Position numbers and translations under genes: made by a program | The notes under the pieces: model-generated | What the model was told of the DNA's origin: nothing | Databases searched by the model: none | Seen by the model: the letters and a program-made list of their open reading frames with translations, nothing else | Shown here: positions 8,993 through 17,987 of the stretch, one piece after another | Layout of the letters: each line of letters starts with the position of its first letter | Numbering within the stretch: the first letter of the stretch is position 1 | Source: CALBPI01 sp038533155 | GTDB taxonomy: Bacteria; Pseudomonadota; Gammaproteobacteria; Steroidobacterales; Woeseiaceae | DNA length: 64,000 nucleotides | Direction of reading: 5' to 3' | Assembly (NCBI GenBank): GCA_038533155.1 | Contig: JBCAZH010000006.1 | Span: 28,093 to 92,092, forward strand

Positions 8993-9777
8993 TACACGCT
9001 GCCTTGTCGCGGTAGGAGTATCGGGTTGCTCGGAACGGCATCACCAGAGAAGGGTGTCGGCTGCAACATCACGCGCCAGGCGCCGTCGGGAATATCGGAC
9101 GGAACGAAGATCATCTCTGTGATACTCGCGCTGAGCCGCGAGCTTGCAGTTGTCTCATGACCACGTCTGGGAAGTCGCCAGAATTGTCGATGAACCGCAA
9201 GATCGCCACCATCATCGAGTCTGTCGAGCGATGGTGTATCAATCAACAAATGGGCGATGCCAGCGTCGACAATCATGCGCATCGCCGTATGCGAAAAATA
9301 GGGATAGTCGGTGCTATCGGTGTAATGGCGGTGCGCTTTCGCTTCGTCGTTGGGTAGCGTGCGGATGATCAACGCATCAAACTCGGACAACTGTTCGGGA
9401 CTGACCGCGGACTCAAGTGCCGATTGGGTCAGAATTCGATCCTCGTTGCGCATGCTCGGCGGACAACGATCCGTGGTTTCACTTGCAGGCACATCGGCCA
9501 GGGTGACCAGTATCGCCGACACCGGATGCAGGGGCAGGATGTCGTAGACGTCGACGCGCTCAGACACAACGTGTCCAATGCCCTCCGTGTGCGTCCCATG
9601 ACAATGAGGGTTCATCGTGATGACATCGGCGTTGCAACTGCCGCCTTGGTTGGTGTCACCCACAAAGTCGCCGCCGCGCATCGGCTCTGCACTCGCTGCC
9701 GGAACGCCGAAGTAGTTACTTTGCGCGCCCTGGAAATCGAGCCGCCTCGCGATACTCTTCGGCCATTCGGTGCTCAT
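8992..9777 (-). CDS. kynB: kynurenine formamidase (cyclase family, KynB-like)
   Basis: 261 residues. Predicted to hydrolyse N-formyl-L-kynurenine to kynurenine and formate. It carries the metal-binding motif of the cyclase family, NPHCHGTHTEGIGH (56-69; H58, H60/H63 and H69), and the later DTPSLDR corresponding to the conserved DTPS-D strand. It is somewhat longer than the classic bacterial KynB of about 210 residues. Placement between haaO and kynU, with ATGA overlap to haaO, supports the formamidase role over another cyclase-family amidase. Confidence 0.85.
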   Translation of the reverse strand: MSTEWPKSIARRLDFQGAQSNYFGVPAASAEPMRGGDFVGDTNQGGSCNADVITMNPHCHGTHTEGIGHVVSERVDVYDILPLHPVSAILVTLADVPASETTDRCPPSMRNEDRILTQSALESAVSPEQLSEFDALIIRTLPNDEAKAHRHYTDSTDYPYFSHTAMRMIVDAGIAHLLIDTPSLDRLDDGGDLAVHRQFWRLPRRGHETTASSRLSASITEMIFVPSDIPDGAWRVMLQPTPFSGDAVPSNPILLPRQGSV

Positions 9778-10328
9778 GAACGGGCCTTAGGTTTTACAGT
9801 GCCGCAATGGTCACAAGTCCGATGCTCAAGACTCTCGTAGAAGCGCGAAAACACGGGTGGAAGTTGCTCTACGATATTGTCGATATGCAAAAACTCTTCG
9901 TGAAGCAGTGCGCCGCAGTTATCGCAGTACCATTGGAAGCCATCTAGCTCGTGTGGCTGGCGTTGGCGCTCGACGACTAACCCAATGCTGTCTCGCATCC
10001 GCTGCGGGCTATGCGGAATCCGTGGGGGTAGCAGAAGAATCTCGCCTGCGCGAATCGGAATGTCCTCGCGCACGCCATGCTGAATCGTGCGCAAGATCAT
10101 CTCGCCTTCCAGTTGATAGAAGAACTCCTCACCCTCGTCGATATGGTAATCGTCGCGCTCGTTGGGGCCGCCAACCACCATGATAATAAAGCCGCTGTCC
10201 TCGAAGACCTGTTGATTGCCGACCGGTGGCTTGAGCAGATCGCGATGCCGATCGATCCAGTCTTGGAAATTGAATGCGCTTAGCGCCGGTAGCGGCCCAC
10301 TTTGCGTAGCTTTGTCCATAGGGATCAT
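9774..10328 (-). CDS. nbaC: 3-hydroxyanthranilate 3,4-dioxygenase
   Basis: 184 residues. Opens the ring of 3-hydroxyanthranilate to 2-amino-3-carboxymuconate semialdehyde, which cyclises to quinolinate. It is a cupin with catalytic iron ligands visible as H62 and E68 (YHIDEGEEF) and H106 (PRIPHSPQR). The C-terminal rubredoxin-like site of bacterial enzymes is intact, with CDNC (135-138) and CDHC (172-175). Also known as haaO. The first ATG has AAGG about 9 nt upstream; a second ATG three codons later is possible. It is the first gene of the kyn operon and lies 41 nt after apaH. Confidence 0.95.
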   Translation of the reverse strand: MIPMDKATQSGPLPALSAFNFQDWIDRHRDLLKPPVGNQQVFEDSGFIIMVVGGPNERDDYHIDEGEEFFYQLEGEMILRTIQHGVREDIPIRAGEILLLPPRIPHSPQRMRDSIGLVVERQRQPHELDGFQWYCDNCGALLHEEFLHIDNIVEQLPPVFSRFYESLEHRTCDHCGTVKPKARS

Positions 10329-10369
10329 TGTAGTGGACCTTACGGCCGTGTCGACACTGAGCGTAGCGC

Positions 10370-11209
10370 CTAGCGGACAGCGGCTATAGATTTACAGTCG
10401 ATTGATATCGGCGTTGATTTGCGTTCGGCTTTGTCCAATCGGATAGCCGTCAAGCAGCGGCCCCACACACAACCACTATCGAGCCCGATCACGCCGTGGT
10501 CGTGAAAATAGCCTAATGCGGACCAGTGTCCGAACACGACTTCGACATGCTTGCGTTTGTGCGGTACAGCGAACCAAGGTTTGCTATGCATAGGCCCGCT
10601 CGCGGGTAGTCCTTTCGTGTTGAGATCCAGCCCTCCGCGCAGCGTCAGCATCCTCATTCTTGTAAACACGTTGGTGATGAAGCGCAACCGCGTGATGCCC
10701 TTCAAATCGTTTCGCCATAGGGCAGGCTTGTTGCCATAAATACCCTGCAGATATTGTGTCGCCTCATCGCCACGCAATACAGCCTCCACCTCATGCGCGA
10801 GCCGTAGCGCTTTTTTGATCCCCCAGCGCGGCAAGATGCCAGCGTGGACCAGTGCTTTGTTCAGTTGTTGGTCGACATGCAGCAGGGGTCGTCGCCGCAA
10901 CCAATCGATCAGTAGGTCGCCGTCGGGTGCGTTGATCACGTGTCGAAGTGGATGTGTCCTCCGAGTGCTGCGAGTCTTAGGTGCCAACGCCATTGCCAGC
11001 AGATGCAGGTCATGGTTGCCGAGAACAGTGACTACCGAGTCGCCGAGACCGTGCACCAGTCGTAGTGTCGCTAAAGAATGTGGTCCGCGGTTAACGAGAT
11101 CGCCCGTCAACCATAGCGTGTCCTTGCCTGGTTCAAACGCAATGGCGTCGAGCAGGCGTTTAAACTCCTCGTAGCATCCCTGCAGGTCGCCGATTGCGTA
11201 GATCGCCAT
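10370..11209 (-). CDS. apaH: bis(5'-nucleosyl)-tetraphosphatase, symmetrical
   Basis: 279 residues. Hydrolyses Ap4A to two ADP. The metallophosphatase signatures GDLQGC (7-12), GDLVNRG (about 36-42) and GNHD (about 65) are present, as is the C-terminal GLDSGCVWG. It is the last gene of the conserved lptD-surA-pdxA-rsmA-apaG-apaH cluster and has 14 nt to apaG. The following kyn operon could receive read-through because I see no terminator in the 41-nt gap. Confidence 0.96.
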   Translation of the reverse strand: MAIYAIGDLQGCYEEFKRLLDAIAFEPGKDTLWLTGDLVNRGPHSLATLRLVHGLGDSVVTVLGNHDLHLLAMALAPKTRSTRRTHPLRHVINAPDGDLLIDWLRRRPLLHVDQQLNKALVHAGILPRWGIKKALRLAHEVEAVLRGDEATQYLQGIYGNKPALWRNDLKGITRLRFITNVFTRMRMLTLRGGLDLNTKGLPASGPMHSKPWFAVPHKRKHVEVVFGHWSALGYFHDHGVIGLDSGCVWGRCLTAIRLDKAERKSTPISIDCKSIAAVR

Positions 11210-11223
11210 CCAGAGTCGTCGAC

Positions 11224-11598
11224 TTACTGCAGAATGCCCGGGATCGCCAATGTGAATGGTGCGATCGGTGCCTCGAACTGCTCATCGTCGGCGCTGCGCA
11301 TTAGGTAGCTGCCCTGCATCGTTCCGACGGGCGTATCAATGATCGCGCCCGAGCTGTATTCGTAGGCTGCCCCCGGCTCTAACACAGGCTGTTGGCCCAC
11401 AACGCCGTCGCCTCGCACTTCTTGGACTTTGCCGTTGCTGTCGGTGATGACCCAATGGCGGCGCAGTAGCTGCGTCGATTGGTCGCCGCGATTGTGTATT
11501 CGAATCCGGTAACCGAACACATACCTGCCAGCATCCGGCTCGCTGCGGTCCTCGCGGTAGGTGGTCTCAACGTCAATGTCGATTGATGGCGTGTCCAT
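11224..11598 (-). CDS. apaG: ApaG-domain protein
   Basis: 124 residues from the ATG at 11596-11598; the open frame runs far upstream into rsmA but similarity begins here (IDIDVETTYREDRSEPDAGR). ApaG proteins are small immunoglobulin-like beta folds; the stretch VFGYRIRIHNRGDQSTQLLR and the glycine-rich VRGDGVVGQQPVL are the family hallmarks. Linked to cobalt/magnesium phenotypes in Salmonella (CorD), but the molecular function remains unclear. Located 22 nt downstream of rsmA. Confidence 0.95.
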   Translation of the reverse strand: MDTPSIDIDVETTYREDRSEPDAGRYVFGYRIRIHNRGDQSTQLLRRHWVITDSNGKVQEVRGDGVVGQQPVLEPGAAYEYSSGAIIDTPVGTMQGSYLMRSADDEQFEAPIAPFTLAIPGILQ

Positions 11599-11620
11599 AT
11601 CGCCATTCAAACAAACCCAA

Positions 11621-12412
11621 TTACGAGGTGCAATCGGTTTCGCTTGCGTTGGCCTTGCGAGCCAGCGCATCGAACTCGCTAATCGACAGGGTTTCTGGAC
11701 GGCGAGATGGGTCGATTCCGCAAGCCTCGATATCGTCGGGCGTAAGCCAGTCTCGAAGGCTGTTGCGCAGAGTCTTTCGGCGCATCGAGAAGGCCTGCTT
11801 GACCAAAGCTGCAAAGCCCGGCGATTGCCCCAATCTCTGTTGCTGAGGTTTGGGTGTCAGACGGACGACGGCCGACTGCACCTTGGGCGGTGGATCGAAA
11901 GCCTCCGGCGGAACATCGAAAAGGGCCTCAGCCGTCAAGCTGCGTGCAACCATGACGGACAAACGGCCATAGGCTTTTTCGCCTGCTTCCGCAGCAATGC
12001 GATCAACGACTTCTTTTTGCAGCATGAAATGCATATCTCGAATCGCGTGTTGGTGGTCTAACAGATGAAACAACAGCGGGGTGGAAATGTTGTACGGCAG
12101 GTTGCCGACTACCCGAAGGTCCGAACCCATGGCGCTAAAGTCCTGAGTCAGTGCATCGGCCTCAATTACTCGGATATGCGATTGATCCTGATAGGCTGCG
12201 TGCAGCGACCGCACGAGGTCGCGGTCGATTTCAATAAGGCTCAACTGCCCAGACGCGCGACTTAAACTATCGGTCAACGCCCGCTGGCCCGGGCCGATTT
12301 CAACGACGTGATCGGTCGTCGTCGGTGCGACTGCGCGGACGATCGCCGAGATGATGCTCTGGTCCACCAAAAAGTGTTGGCCGAAGCGCTTCCGAGGGCG
12401 ATGTGAGTTCAT
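11621..12412 (-). CDS. rsmA: 16S rRNA (adenine1518/1519-N6)-dimethyltransferase
   Basis: 263 residues (KsgA). Dimethylates two adjacent adenines in the helix 45 loop of 16S rRNA during late 30S assembly. N-terminal RPRKRFGQHFLVD is diagnostic, the SAM site is VEIGPGQRALT, and the catalytic NLPYNIS is at about residue 102. The ATG overlaps the pdxA stop (ATGA). Confidence 0.97.
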   Translation of the reverse strand: MNSHRPRKRFGQHFLVDQSIISAIVRAVAPTTTDHVVEIGPGQRALTDSLSRASGQLSLIEIDRDLVRSLHAAYQDQSHIRVIEADALTQDFSAMGSDLRVVGNLPYNISTPLLFHLLDHQHAIRDMHFMLQKEVVDRIAAEAGEKAYGRLSVMVARSLTAEALFDVPPEAFDPPPKVQSAVVRLTPKPQQQRLGQSPGFAALVKQAFSMRRKTLRNSLRDWLTPDDIEACGIDPSRRPETLSISEFDALARKANASETDCTS

Positions 12413-13374
12413 TGCGCCAACCGAGCTGCCAAGTGGATGGCCGCTTGAAGGCTGTTCGGATCGGCGCTGCCCGTGCCGGCGATGTCGAGTGCGCTGCCAT
12501 GATCGACCGAGGTCCGAATAATCGGTAGTCCCAAAGTGATATTCACGAGCGAGCCAAAACCGGCGTATTTGACCACCGGCAAACCCTGATCGTGGTACAT
12601 CGCCAAAATGGCATCGGCATTTGCGCCGGCGTGGTTAAACACCGTGTCGGCGGGGTAGGGTCCAGAGATCTGATGCCCTTCGCGTCGCAGCTGTTCGATA
12701 GCGGGCAAAATGATTTCGGCATCCTCGTGTCCCAGGTGGCCTTGCTCTCCAGCATGTGGATTCAGGCCACAGACCGCTACGGTGGGGGCTTCGATACCAA
12801 AACGCGTGCCTAGGTCGTGGAGCAAAATTCTTGCGACGGATGCCACCCGATCTGAAGTGATTGCGTCGGGTACGGCTCGCAACGGTAAATGCGTGGTGAC
12901 CAAGGCGACCCGCAGAGTCTCATTGGCGATCATCATCACGGGCTGGCCTGCGTCGCAGCGTTCGGCGATGTATTCGGTGTGACCGAGAAATTTAAACCCC
13001 GCATCCGCAATGGATGATTTTTGCAGGGGCGCCGTAACCACGGCATCGAACGTTCCATCGACGCAGCCATCGACGGCTCGATCCAATCCGGCAATCAGTC
13101 CAGCGGCGTTCGCAGGATTGGGTTTGCCCAGACAGTCGTGTAAAGCCAGCGGGGTGTGAAGGACTGGTAAAACACCCGATGAGTGGATAGCCGGCAGAGC
13201 GTCCAGTTCAACGCGCCGAACCTCGACCTGCAAGCCGAGAAGGCGCGCGCGTGCATCCAGTAGTGCGGCGTCACCGATTGCGATCAGTGCGGCAGGCTGC
13301 GCGCGCTGCGCGATCGAAAGGCAGAGCTCCGGGCCGATGCCCGCCGGCTCACCCGTTGTCAGTGCGAGTCTCAA
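12409..13374 (-). CDS. pdxA: 4-hydroxythreonine-4-phosphate dehydrogenase
   Basis: 321 residues. NAD-dependent step in deoxyxylulose-5-phosphate-independent-branch precursor supply for pyridoxal phosphate. TTGEPAGIGPELC (6-18) and DAILAMYHDQGLPVVKY carry the conserved metal and substrate residues. The start is a TTG at 13372-13374, supported by homology because TTGEPAGIGP lies within the first 20 residues of the family, but no Shine-Dalgarno is evident. It begins 5 nt after the surA stop, so translation probably depends on coupling. Confidence 0.94.
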   Translation of the reverse strand: MRLALTTGEPAGIGPELCLSIAQRAQPAALIAIGDAALLDARARLLGLQVEVRRVELDALPAIHSSGVLPVLHTPLALHDCLGKPNPANAAGLIAGLDRAVDGCVDGTFDAVVTAPLQKSSIADAGFKFLGHTEYIAERCDAGQPVMMIANETLRVALVTTHLPLRAVPDAITSDRVASVARILLHDLGTRFGIEAPTVAVCGLNPHAGEQGHLGHEDAEIILPAIEQLRREGHQISGPYPADTVFNHAGANADAILAMYHDQGLPVVKYAGFGSLVNITLGLPIIRTSVDHGSALDIAGTGSADPNSLQAAIHLAARLAQ

Positions 13375-13379
13375 TGAGT

Positions 13380-14681
13380 CTAGATGCGTTTGTCGACAAA
13401 CGCCTCGTCACGCAGCCGGCGCAACCAAAGCTCGGTCTCTTCACCAACGCGTGCGTTACGAAGACTCAATGCACACTCATTGCGACGCACTTCCTCTGTG
13501 TTGTCGTACATGCGACGACCTAGCACTTCGATGATGTGATAGCCAAACCGAGTCTGCACAACCTCCGACAATTCGTTGACTTCCAGATTGTTCACCACTT
13601 CGGAGAACTCCGGCACGAACACGCCGTCCTCGGTCCAGCCTAGATCGCCACCGAGGTTGCCTGAGCCCGGATCGTCGGAATTCAGTTTTGCCAAGTCGGA
13701 GAATTCCTCTCCTTCAAGAATTCGAGCGCGGATATCAACCAGTTTTTGTTTGGCGGCCGCGTCATCCAATATTTCGTTGGGGCGGATTAGAATGTGGCGA
13801 ACATTGGTCTGTTCGATTTCACTACGACCCACGGCGCCGCGCACTTCATTGAGTCGAACGAGATGGAAGCCGCTACCACTTCGAATCGGCGGTGACACAT
13901 CGCCGGCCTGCATGCCATAGACCGCATCTGCAAACAACGTTGGAATCTGGTTGCCTTTGCGCCAACCTAAGCTGCCACCTTCCAAAGCCGTTTCGCTGTC
14001 CGAATTCGTCAGCGCAAGGGTTGCAAAATCCGCACCTTCCTGCAGTTGATCGTAAAGCCTTTGTGCCTTTTCCTGAGCGGCGCGAAATTCATTAGCCGTC
14101 GCAGCGCCAGAAACGCTGATTAGCATGTGTGACAAGCTGTATTCTGCGTTGATGCCTTTCTGCTCTTCGGTACGAGTTAAGCACTGCTCTAGTTCCCGTT
14201 CCGTCACACTGATTCGACGAATGACCGAGATCTGGCGGACTTGTTCGATGGTGAGCTGCTCGCGCATGTCTTCGCGATAAACAGAATATGACAAGCCTTG
14301 GGCTGCCATGATTTCGGGCAGTTGTTCGAAGTTGACCCCGTTTCGCTGCGCGACGTCAGCGAGTGCGTTGTTTAGCATTTCGTCCGAGATCTGAATCCCC
14401 ATGCGCTCAGCGCGCTGTAACTGCAATCGAGTAACGATCAGGCGTTCAAGGATTTGCGAGCGGAGTTCGAGCTCGGGGGGCATCGGCTGACCGCTCTGCT
14501 CAATGCGCTCCTTGATCGACGCCACTTGGGCGTCCAGTTCGCTCTGCAGGACCACACCTTCGTTGACCAAAGCAACAACTCGGTCAAGCAGGCGGCTTTG
14601 TTCTTGCGCGGAGGCTGGCTGCACAAACGCAGCTAGAAGGGTGATCGCCGTCAAAAGGCAGAAGATTCGTTGCATTTTCAT
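13380..14681 (-). CDS. surA: periplasmic chaperone and peptidyl-prolyl isomerase SurA
   Basis: 433 residues. Signal peptide ends at PASAQ (about residue 25). The N-terminal chaperone domain with LDRVVALVNEGVVLQSEL is followed by two parvulin domains, about 170-270 (EYSLSHMLI ... LGWRKGNQ) and 285-385 (VRHILIRPNE ... LGWTEDGVF), then a C-terminal helix. It escorts outer-membrane proteins, including LptD encoded just upstream, through the periplasm. Start at the first ATG; a second ATG two codons later is possible. Confidence 0.96.
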   Translation of the reverse strand: MKMQRIFCLLTAITLLAAFVQPASAQEQSRLLDRVVALVNEGVVLQSELDAQVASIKERIEQSGQPMPPELELRSQILERLIVTRLQLQRAERMGIQISDEMLNNALADVAQRNGVNFEQLPEIMAAQGLSYSVYREDMREQLTIEQVRQISVIRRISVTERELEQCLTRTEEQKGINAEYSLSHMLISVSGAATANEFRAAQEKAQRLYDQLQEGADFATLALTNSDSETALEGGSLGWRKGNQIPTLFADAVYGMQAGDVSPPIRSGSGFHLVRLNEVRGAVGRSEIEQTNVRHILIRPNEILDDAAAKQKLVDIRARILEGEEFSDLAKLNSDDPGSGNLGGDLGWTEDGVFVPEFSEVVNNLEVNELSEVVQTRFGYHIIEVLGRRMYDNTEEVRRNECALSLRNARVGEETELWLRRLRDEAFVDKRI

Positions 14682-14683
14682 GG

Positions 14684-16936
14684 TCAGTCTATCGTCGATT
14701 GATATCCAAGAATTCCGCGCTCTAGGAGCTCGTCTGCCGGGTCTCCGACACTCGTCAGGCCCTTAAGTTCCAGCTGTAGCGAGATCGCGGTGTCTGACGT
14801 TCCGTCTCTGCGGCTGATGAATCGGCGTGAAACCAGTCTAAGGCCCCAACAGCAGCTCTCGTACTCGAGGCCGATAAACCGCTCAAGCGATACGTCTTCT
14901 CGTAGCGAGTAATTGTACCTGCCGACGATGTTCCAACGCGAGGCGAGCGGCCAACTGAACGACAAATCCCCCTGTTCCAGCGAGTCTCGGCGAAATCTGT
15001 AGGCCAGATTGACCACGCGTTGTCGACCCGGCAGATATTGCAGCCGGATCTCCGACTTCGTGGTTTCGCGGCGTTGTTCGTTCCACTGTTGCGCGAGCTC
15101 AATGTTCCAGTTGCCCCAAACGTTGACCAAAAGCTCTGCGATGTAATCGGATGCGTTGCCGATCGGCACGTCGCTGCCAGGCAAACGAATCTCCTGCTGC
15201 GACAGACTGCGGCTTTGGCCAACGGTTGCCGCAAGGATCGTGCGACCGCTGTTGGCATCGAACAACCGTGTTCGGACACCCACCGTGAGCTGATCCGCGT
15301 CGCCGATTCTATCGATGCCGATAAAGCGGTTTTCGCGATATAGCTGTTCGAGACTAGAGATCGGTAGGATCGTGTCGAAAACCGGCAGGTCGGATTGGTC
15401 GCGAAAGGGCACATGTACGAAATACAGATGCGGTTCCAGCGTTTGACGTAGACCGGCTTTTGGTAGCTCCCGCTCTAGACGGATGCCCGCACTGAGACTT
15501 GCGATGGGCAGATCGCGGGTTGCGCGTCGCTCTTCGGTTTGGCCTTGCTCGGTTAGGTCATAACGGGTGTGCCACCACTGCACTCGAGGCGACGCATATA
15601 AGCCACCGGACGACCAGTCAAAGCCGGCGAACGGCGCAAGATGGAATCGCTTGCCAGTGACGCCAACATCGCGGTCGAAGTCCGTCCATTCAGACTGAAA
15701 CCCCGTTTCGAATCCCCAGGGCAGGTCATCGTAGTTGGCGGCCAGGCGCACCCTTGGCAGCATTCGATAGGGTTCGAGGTCGTCAGTGATCGCTGTGTCA
15801 ATCGTCTGGTAGCTGGTCGCGGAAATGTCCCCGGTGATGTGCTCTCCGAAATAACGAATTCCGATACTGCGATTCAAGTGTGTGACGCTGGTGTTGGACA
15901 GACTGCCGCCAAGATCCTCGAGATATTGATCATCGGAAACGTCGGTGATGTCGGCGAACACGCGCCAGCGTTCTGTCACATCGGTTTGGTTTTGCCACCG
16001 GACCGAAGTCCGGTCGATTCGCTCGAGGTCGTCATTCGGCAGATAGGCGAATCCCAGTTCGCCGCGGCTGCGACGCGTGAGATACCTGAACTGCGTGTCT
16101 AACTGGACCCCACGCCGCGTGAGAACTCTCGGCGTAAACGTCGCGTCGTATTGTGGTGCGATGTTCCAGTACCAAGGAACACTTACATCGAGGCCGTTGC
16201 GGGCCGACTGCCCCAAGTTCGGCAACAGGAACCCGGATTTGCGCTGGGCGGAGATCGGGAAGCTCAGGTAAGGCGTGTAAAGGATCGGCACATCTCTAAA
16301 TCGGATCGTCAGGCCTTTGGCGGAGCCGACGCCCGAGTCGGTATCGAGCCGGATAGACTCAGCCCGAACCATCCAGTCGTCTTGGCCGACCGGGCAGGTT
16401 GTGTAGTCGACGCCGTCGAGCTGCAGCGTGCCCGCTCGGTCAATCGCGAGAAGACTGGCAGCCCCACGCGAAGCGCCATTGCCCAGTTGAAACTCCGCGT
16501 CCGAAAACGACACTTGTCCGTTGACGTAGCTCAGGATGGCTTCCTGGCTGACGATGTTGGCACCGGTTCCCGCGTAACTCACATCACCGGTTAGGCTGAG
16601 GATTCCGATATCGCGTTGGTAGTTGCCTTCGTCGGCAGTTAACAAAAGCGAGTCGCGCTGCACGCTGACACCGCGGCTTAGTTGCGCGTTGCCGTTGCTG
16701 TCCAATCTGCCGGCGCCAGACTCTAGGACGATCATGCCATCGCTGTTCAGCGGTGACTCGCTGGCAACGGGTTCGTCGTAGTTCGTCGGGCCGCACAACA
16801 AAGCGGCTTCGTCTGCGAGGGCAGTCGTCGAACAGGTCACGCAGAGCGCGAACAACAGCGGATTGTGTCGAGTTGCGAAAATAGCGTCTGTCCCGCCCAC
16901 CTTTTCATCCCGGATTGTAAAGCAATGCGTTACCAT
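14684..16936 (-). CDS. lptD: LPS-assembly outer-membrane protein LptD
   Basis: Up to 750 residues. LptD forms the outer-membrane channel that inserts lipopolysaccharide. After the signal sequence (TRHNPLLFALCVTCSTTALADE) there is the OstA/LptA-like beta-jellyroll with a repeated D-G-x-A-x-x-x-x-V pattern to about residue 200, followed by the large barrel (ISAQRKSGFLLPNLG, LEPHLYFVHVPFRDQ). The first ATG (16936) overlaps the start region of the divergent amgK by one base; a GTG at 16900 gives a more normal signal peptide and is a reasonable alternative. Cysteines near the N-terminus and C-terminus (CC pair in YESCCWGL) fit the disulfide-bonded family. Confidence 0.94.
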   Translation of the reverse strand: MVTHCFTIRDEKVGGTDAIFATRHNPLLFALCVTCSTTALADEAALLCGPTNYDEPVASESPLNSDGMIVLESGAGRLDSNGNAQLSRGVSVQRDSLLLTADEGNYQRDIGILSLTGDVSYAGTGANIVSQEAILSYVNGQVSFSDAEFQLGNGASRGAASLLAIDRAGTLQLDGVDYTTCPVGQDDWMVRAESIRLDTDSGVGSAKGLTIRFRDVPILYTPYLSFPISAQRKSGFLLPNLGQSARNGLDVSVPWYWNIAPQYDATFTPRVLTRRGVQLDTQFRYLTRRSRGELGFAYLPNDDLERIDRTSVRWQNQTDVTERWRVFADITDVSDDQYLEDLGGSLSNTSVTHLNRSIGIRYFGEHITGDISATSYQTIDTAITDDLEPYRMLPRVRLAANYDDLPWGFETGFQSEWTDFDRDVGVTGKRFHLAPFAGFDWSSGGLYASPRVQWWHTRYDLTEQGQTEERRATRDLPIASLSAGIRLERELPKAGLRQTLEPHLYFVHVPFRDQSDLPVFDTILPISSLEQLYRENRFIGIDRIGDADQLTVGVRTRLFDANSGRTILAATVGQSRSLSQQEIRLPGSDVPIGNASDYIAELLVNVWGNWNIELAQQWNEQRRETTKSEIRLQYLPGRQRVVNLAYRFRRDSLEQGDLSFSWPLASRWNIVGRYNYSLREDVSLERFIGLEYESCCWGLRLVSRRFISRRDGTSDTAISLQLELKGLTSVGDPADELLERGILGYQSTID

Positions 16937-17987
16937 GCGCGCGATGCGCAGCCCAACTCAAACCGATGATCGATTCGCCTCAGCCCGCCGCTGGCTCGAT
17001 GACATTGGACTGCAAGGCACAGTAGAAGTTGCGTCGGCAGATGCGAGCTTTCGTCGCTACTTTCGTTGTCGACTTGAGCAAGACTGGGCGACGCAAAGTG
17101 GTTCTACGCTTCGAACAGGCGATACCTTGGTTCTGATGGACGCGCCGCCGCCGCAGGAGGATGTTGGCGCTTTTGTGCGCGTCACACGTCAGCTGGCGTC
17201 GACCGGCATACCGGTTCCCGAAGTGTATGCTGAGAATCTCGAACAAGGGTTCTTGTTGCTAACGGATTTCGGGCGCCGCGATCTAATGCATACGCTGAAT
17301 CGATCGCCGCATAGTGTCGATGACTGGTATCGGCGAGCCGGCGATCTTCTGCATCAGATGCAAGCGGATCCCGTGGGGATCGCTACCGAACTGCCTCCGT
17401 ATGACGAGGCACGTCTGCGCCAGGAAATGCAGCTCTTTGTGGATTGGCTGTGCGAGGTGCATCTGAAGATCAACTGGGACGACCACCTGCAGCAATCTTG
17501 GATCGAACTGACGGATGCTTTGGTACGCAATGCCCTTCAGCAGCCGCAAGTTGTTGTGCATCGCGATTTTCATTGCCGTAACTTGATGGTCGTGAATGGC
17601 GAATCACTGGGCGTTATTGATCATCAGGACGCCATGTTCGGGCCGCTGACTTATGATCTTGTGTCGCTGCTGCGGGACTGCTACATCGAATGGCCACTCG
17701 AGCGCGTCACACAGTGGGCATGCGAGTGGATGAATGCATCCGGCGTCGCTCAGAGTGTCAACGAAACACAGCGTCTGCGTTGGTTTTTTCTTACTGGTGT
17801 GCAGCGGCAACTAAAGGCGGCGGGTATTTTCGCAAGACTCGCTCATCGCGATGGCAAGATGGGTTACCTGGGTGATGTTCCTCGAACCCTCGGATACATC
17901 ATTGCAATTGGCGATGCCTATCCCGAGTTACGCTGGATCGCGGAATTTATCGAATCTCGTTGCCTAACCGGTCTTCTCAATGACTGA
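16935..17987 (+). CDS. amgK: N-acetylmuramate/N-acetylglucosamine anomeric kinase AmgK
   Basis: 350 residues from the ATG at 16935; another ATG is three codons later. Aminoglycoside-phosphotransferase fold with the Brenner-like catalytic stretch VVHRDFHCRNLMV and the metal-binding GVIDHQDAMFG. In Pseudomonas this enzyme phosphorylates MurNAc at C1 in the recycling route that bypasses de novo UDP-MurNAc synthesis and confers fosfomycin tolerance. Divergence from lptD and overlap with murU reproduce that arrangement, which is the basis for the specific call. Confidence 0.92.
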   Translation: MRAMRSPTQTDDRFASARRWLDDIGLQGTVEVASADASFRRYFRCRLEQDWATQSGSTLRTGDTLVLMDAPPPQEDVGAFVRVTRQLASTGIPVPEVYAENLEQGFLLLTDFGRRDLMHTLNRSPHSVDDWYRRAGDLLHQMQADPVGIATELPPYDEARLRQEMQLFVDWLCEVHLKINWDDHLQQSWIELTDALVRNALQQPQVVVHRDFHCRNLMVVNGESLGVIDHQDAMFGPLTYDLVSLLRDCYIEWPLERVTQWACEWMNASGVAQSVNETQRLRWFFLTGVQRQLKAAGIFARLAHRDGKMGYLGDVPRTLGYIIAIGDAYPELRWIAEFIESRCLTGLLND

